Source: Streptomyces sp. MMG1121
GTDB taxonomy: Bacteria > Actinomycetota > Actinomycetes > Streptomycetales > Streptomycetaceae
Length of the DNA: 8,173 bases
Reading direction: 5' to 3'
Assembly: GCF_001280015.1 (NCBI RefSeq)
Contig: NZ_LGDV01000270.1
Span: 1-8,173 of the forward strand
Shown here: positions 6,087 through 8,173 of the stretch, piece by piece
Numbering within the stretch: the first letter of the stretch is position 1
Layout: every line of letters starts with the position of its first letter
Notes under the pieces: generated by a model
The model's input: the letters and a program-made list of their open reading frames with translations, nothing else
The model's database searches: none
Told to the model about the DNA's origin: nothing
Made by a program: the position numbers and the translations under genes

Positions 6087-6090
6087 CTAG
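6087..6090. repeat. Right CTAG target-site duplication
   Basis: It matches CTAG at 4570-4573 across the IS5-type element and is also the outer end of HxlR-box A. Confidence 0.65.
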
Positions 6091-6120
6091 TAGCATTGCA
6101 GAACTAATTTCGTTTCAAAA
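6087..6120 (-). promoter_or_regulatory. HxlR-box A upstream of the regulator
   Basis: Read on the minus strand this is TTTTGAAAC, five bases (GAAAT), then TAGTTCTGCAATGCTACTAG. The last 20-mer matches 18 of 20 bases of TAGTACTGCTATGCTACTAG upstream of the hydrolase (6639-6658), and TTTTGAAAC is identical. The stretch is AT-rich against a GC-rich background, 34-67 bases before the regulator's GTG. It is probably where the HxlR protein binds to control itself. Its outer four bases are the CTAG duplicated by the IS. Confidence 0.6.
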
Positions 6121-6127
6121 CTATACA
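6096..6127 (+). promoter_or_regulatory. Possible hxlR-type gene promoter
   Basis: TTGCAG (6096-6101) and TATACA (6122-6127) resemble -35 and -10 boxes, and the -10 box lies 26 bases before the GTG at 6154. The 20-bp spacing is longer than ideal. The element overlaps HxlR-box A, consistent with autoregulation. The promoter lies wholly outside the IS end. Confidence 0.35.
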
Positions 6128-6153
6128 GCCGGGATCCCCGGAGAGGAGAAGTC

Positions 6154-6624
6154 GTGTCCGACCGCAGGAACCACGTCACCTTTCAGCACAGGCAGGAGTT
6201 CCTGGCCGCGATCTCCGAGCGCTGGAACTACCGGATCCTGCGGGAGGTGTTCTTCGGAGTCGGCCGGTTCGGGGAACTCAAGCGGGCCCTGGGCATCTCT
6301 GCGAACATCCTCACCGCGCGGCTCAACAGCCTGACCGACCTGGGCCTGCTCACCAAGCGCGCCTACCGCTCGGACAAGCCGTGGTACGAGTACCAGCTCA
6401 CCGACAGCGCCCGCGAACTCGTCGTCCCCGCCATCGCGGCCATCACACGTTGGGCTGAGACCCATGCGACCGACAGCGACATCACGCATCACCCGCTGAT
6501 GCACACGGTGTGCGGCAACCCGACCAATCCGTACCTCGCCTGCAGCAGCTGCCACCGGCCAGTCGAGGCCTCGACCCTGCGCCCCATGCCCGCCGAGGAA
6601 GGCGGTGTCGAGAGAGGTCACTAG
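6154..6624 (+). CDS. HxlR-family winged-helix regulator with Cys-rich tail
   Basis: The 156-residue protein has the HxlR core: SERWNYRILREVFFGVGRFG (about 21-40), the recognition region ELKRALGISANILTARLNSL (41-60), TDLGLLTKRA and the wing segment KPWYEYQLTDSARELV (75-90). HxlR proteins are dimeric DNA binders, several of which sense electrophiles or redox stress through cysteines. After the core comes a tail with HTVCGNPTNPYLACSSCHRP: Cys 120, 130 and 133 with His 117 or 134 nearby, which could bind zinc or sense oxidants. GTG at 6154 is preceded at 5 bases by GAGAGGAG. The hydrolase gene starts 69 bases downstream. Similar sequence boxes on both sides of this gene suggest that it controls itself and the hydrolase operon. 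Whether it represses or activates is not known. Confidence 0.9.
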   Translation: MSDRRNHVTFQHRQEFLAAISERWNYRILREVFFGVGRFGELKRALGISANILTARLNSLTDLGLLTKRAYRSDKPWYEYQLTDSARELVVPAIAAITRWAETHATDSDITHHPLMHTVCGNPTNPYLACSSCHRPVEASTLRPMPAEEGGVERGH

Positions 6625-6629
6625 TGGCA

Positions 6630-6661
6630 TTTTGAAACTAGTACTGCTATGCTACTAGGAT
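6630..6661 (+). promoter_or_regulatory. HxlR-box B and promoter of the hydrolase operon
   Basis: TTGAAA (6632-6637) and TAGGAT (6656-6661) form a credible -35/-10 pair with 18-bp spacing. Within it CTAGTA (6638-6643) and TACTAG (6653-6658) are perfect inverted arms around 9 bases. The block TAGTACTGCTATGCTACTAG recurs, inverted and at 18 of 20 identity, upstream of the regulator. A protein bound here would cover the spacer and -10 box, which favours repression, although HxlR-type activators also exist. Confidence 0.65.
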
Positions 6662-6693
6662 AAACGGTTCCTCGATCACAGAGAGGGCTGATC

Positions 6694-7542
6694 ATGACCA
6701 TGAACTGGCTCGAGGGGGTCACCGAGAAGCTGATCCCCACCTCACTGGGGCTGATCAACTTGCGCGTGGGTGGCCGTTCCGATGGCCCTGCCATGGTGTT
6801 CTGGCCCAGCCTGATGATGGACGGCACCATGTGGCAGTACCAGTACGAGCACTTCGCCCCGACCCACCACGTGGTGCTCATCGACAGTCCCGGACACGGC
6901 AAGTCCGACGCGCTGCGCAAGATCATTGACCTCAAGGACTGCTCCGATGCGCTCGTCGAGATCCTCGACGCGCTCGACATCCACAAGTGCGTTCTGGTGG
7001 GCAACAGTTGGGGCGGCATGCTCGCCGGCGTCTTCCCGGCCTACTACCCACAACGGACCACGGCGGCGATCGGGATCAACTGCACCGCCTCCCTGCCCAC
7101 GATGTTCGAGAGCATCTGGGCCACCGCGCTGTCCACGTTCCTCTCACTGCACGCGAAGATGCCGCCGCTGGCCGCCAAGGCCGCGCGCGCTGCATTCGCC
7201 GGCCCCACCGCCGAGGCCACCAACCTGGAGTTCGTCGAGTTCACCAAGTTCGTGCTGCGAGACGACCCGAAGTCGGTCGCATGGGCGCTGCGCAGCATCC
7301 TCATCGGCCGCAAGGACGAGCACCGCCGCCTGAACACCATCAGGAACGTGCCCGTCCTGGTCATCGCCGGTGAGGAGGACAGCCAGTTCCCCGTGCACGT
7401 GGTGCGGAAAATGGCCGACGCCATCGAGGGGAGCACCTTCCGCGTACTCCAGCACACCGCTCACCTCGCCGCCCGCGAGAATCCCGAAGGCGTCAACTCC
7501 GAGATCGACGCCTTCCTTACTGCCCTGCCCGCCGCAGCCTGA
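6694..7542 (+). CDS. Alpha/beta-fold hydrolase
   Basis: The 282-residue enzyme has the alpha/beta hydrolase landmarks in order: strand and oxyanion region AMVFWPSLMMDGTMWQYQ (33-50), VVLIDSPGHGKSD (60-72), nucleophile elbow VGNSWGG with Ser105, a helical cap (about 130-205), acid turn VIAGEEDSQFP with Asp229 as likely acid, and HTAHLAARENP with His257. The triad thus looks intact. Such enzymes cleave esters, lactones, epoxides or C-C bonds; the substrate cannot be told. ATG 6694 has the purine run GAGAGGG at 6681-6687. The next gene begins 16 bases after the stop, so the two are co-transcribed, probably from the promoter at 6632-6661. With an HxlR regulator next door, a role in breaking down or detoxifying a small reactive compound is inferred. 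Confidence 0.92.
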   Translation: MTMNWLEGVTEKLIPTSLGLINLRVGGRSDGPAMVFWPSLMMDGTMWQYQYEHFAPTHHVVLIDSPGHGKSDALRKIIDLKDCSDALVEILDALDIHKCVLVGNSWGGMLAGVFPAYYPQRTTAAIGINCTASLPTMFESIWATALSTFLSLHAKMPPLAAKAARAAFAGPTAEATNLEFVEFTKFVLRDDPKSVAWALRSILIGRKDEHRRLNTIRNVPVLVIAGEEDSQFPVHVVRKMADAIEGSTFRVLQHTAHLAARENPEGVNSEIDAFLTALPAAA

Positions 7543-7558
7543 TCAGGAGAGCGTCACC

Positions 7559-7957
7559 ATGTCAGACGCCGCCCAAGCGATGGCCGCGCCCGGCTGGGTC
7601 CTTAAATTCATGGACGCCATCGACACCCTGGAATTCGATGAGGGCTTCGCGCCACTGACCGAGCTCACCGACATGTTCTTCGGTACCGCGCACATCCATG
7701 GCGTGGAGGCCATCAAGGCTTTCTTCGTCAAGATCGACGCGCCGCTGATCATCACCCACAAGGTCTTGGAGTTCTGGGCCGCGGGCGACGGCGTCCGTCT
7801 GCTGCGCGGCGAGGCGGTCATGGCCAAGAAGAGCGAGCCGGACCGGGTGGTGCGCGCCCCGTTCATGCACATCTTCTACCTCGACCAGGAGGACCCGGTC
7901 CGCATCCGTACACTGCGCATCACCGCGGGCCCGCTGCAGACCGACGCCGTCATGTGA
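7559..7957 (+). CDS. NTF2/SnoaL-like small protein
   Basis: The 132-residue product fits the cone-shaped NTF2-like fold: an N-terminal helix (PGWVLKFMDAIDTLEF, 11-26), then FGTAHIHGVEAIKAFFVKID (41-60), ITHKVLEFWAAGDGVRLLRG (65-84) and a final strand pair HIFYLDQEDPVRIRTLRI (104-121). Members act as cyclases, isomerases, hydrolases or ligand-binding subunits on small hydrophobic molecules. The ATG at 7559 is chosen because CAGGAGA lies 8 bases upstream and only 16 bases separate it from the hydrolase stop; the longer frame to 7370 overlaps the hydrolase and is not needed. It probably acts on the same pathway as the hydrolase. Which residues are catalytic is not clear; His45, His47 and His67 face the region where the pocket is expected. 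Confidence 0.88.
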   Translation: MSDAAQAMAAPGWVLKFMDAIDTLEFDEGFAPLTELTDMFFGTAHIHGVEAIKAFFVKIDAPLIITHKVLEFWAAGDGVRLLRGEAVMAKKSEPDRVVRAPFMHIFYLDQEDPVRIRTLRITAGPLQTDAVM

Positions 7958-7959
7958 CC

Positions 7960-8008
7960 CCGTTCCAGGGCCGGCCGCAAGTGCCGCAGGCCTCGGAACT
8001 GGGAACGG
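7960..8008 (+). terminator. Structured 3' end of the hydrolase operon
   Basis: CCGTTCC (7960-7966) pairs with GGAACGG (8002-8008), enclosing a GC-rich region that can fold further (GGCC with GGCC). It begins 3 bases after the last stop. No T-run follows. Confidence 0.45.
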
Positions 8009-8036
8009 ACAGACAAGCACCGTTCGGCTCGCTGCA

Positions 8037-8067
8037 CTGCCGGGGACCGACCGACGATCCCCGGCAG
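8037..8067. terminator. Perfect 9-bp hairpin before the right repeat
   Basis: CTGCCGGGG (8037-8045) and CCCCGGCAG (8059-8067) form a perfect stem with a 13-nt loop. It lies between the operon end and the inverted repeat at 8075, so it could stop transcripts leaving the operon or entering from the repeat. Confidence 0.5.
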
Positions 8068-8074
8068 GAATCAC

Positions 8075-8173
8075 TACTGACTTCGGCGTATTAGGGTCAG
8101 TTCGGTCTGTCGAGAGCGAGGCCCGTCCCGGTGAGGAATCCGCCGAGGATGTTGTGCCGGTACTGCAGTGCCT
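8075..8173 (-). repeat. Right 99-bp terminal inverted repeat
   Basis: It is the exact reverse complement of 1-99 and runs to the last base of the window. Its inner edge starts TACTGACTTCGGCG. The left copy's entry gives the two readings: inner edge of inverted mobile elements, or a graph boundary of an assembled contig. Confidence 0.97.
8097..8171 (-). CDS. C-terminal tail of an off-window ORF, second copy
   Basis: It is the same 24-residue tail as at 3-77, read leftward and ending at TGA (8099-8097). Two inward-facing copies would place two identical ORFs, perhaps transposases, on either side of the window, each transcribed toward it. Confidence 0.3.
   Translation of the reverse strand, partial: ALQYRHNILGGFLTGTGLALDRPN

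Noticed and set aside
5566..6624. ASCH gene and HxlR-type gene as a toxin-antitoxin or divergent operon
   Set aside because: They are divergent but separated by the IS right end and the CTAG duplication, so their adjacency is probably secondary.
7562..8074. 170-residue minus-strand ORF antisense to the NTF2-like gene
   Set aside because: The plus-strand gene has a ribosome-binding site, operon spacing and fold signature; this one has none.
1..8173. Linear replicon with telomeric inverted ends
   Set aside because: Streptomyces-type telomeres have several hairpin palindromes and replication or terminal-protein genes; neither is seen, and the repeat carries an apparent ORF tail.

Overview
The window is GC-rich DNA with third-position GC codon bias, GTG starts, antiparallel shadow ORFs and protein families that together point to an actinomycete, most likely Streptomyces or a close relative. 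It looks like an accessory, IS-rich segment. It carries one orphan secreted protein, one drug-efflux/TetR pair, a stretch of decayed gene pieces, one apparently complete IS5-type element carrying an extra gene, and a regulator-enzyme module. No tRNA, rRNA or CRISPR array was seen.

Layout. Bases 1-99 and 8075-8173 are perfect inverted copies of each other and bound the window exactly. They may be the inner edges of two inverted mobile-element copies, but 99 bp is also a common assembler k-mer length. Bases 100-446 hold no gene, only an imperfect direct repeat and a possible -10 box. A secreted protein of unknown function follows (447-1031). Bases 1032-1481 hold only a C-terminal remnant of a ketopantoate-reductase-like gene and weak hairpins.

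Bases 1482-3459 form a classic divergent pair: an MFS efflux transporter on the minus strand, ending at a 14-bp-stem terminator, and a TetR-family repressor on the plus strand. The 76-bp gap between them contains a long imperfect palindrome, the probable TetR operator. Bases 3580-4573 are debris. A fragment of a second MFS transporter is joined to a 5'-truncated, twice-frameshifted IS481-type transposase that has also lost a catalytic Asp.

Bases 4574-6086 look like one IS5-family element flanked by CTAG target duplications. It has a DDE transposase split into two frames at AAAAGGGGG. Between the transposase and the right end lies a convergent gene for an ASCH-domain protein, which would be a passenger gene.

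Bases 6087-7957 are a compact module: an HxlR-type regulator, then an alpha/beta hydrolase and a small NTF2/SnoaL-like protein in an operon. A related ~30-bp motif occurs upstream of the regulator and, inverted, upstream of the hydrolase, where it lies inside a plausible promoter. This suggests that one regulator controls both itself and the enzyme pair. The IS5-type element abuts the outer edge of the regulator-side copy. Two hairpins follow the operon before the right repeat.
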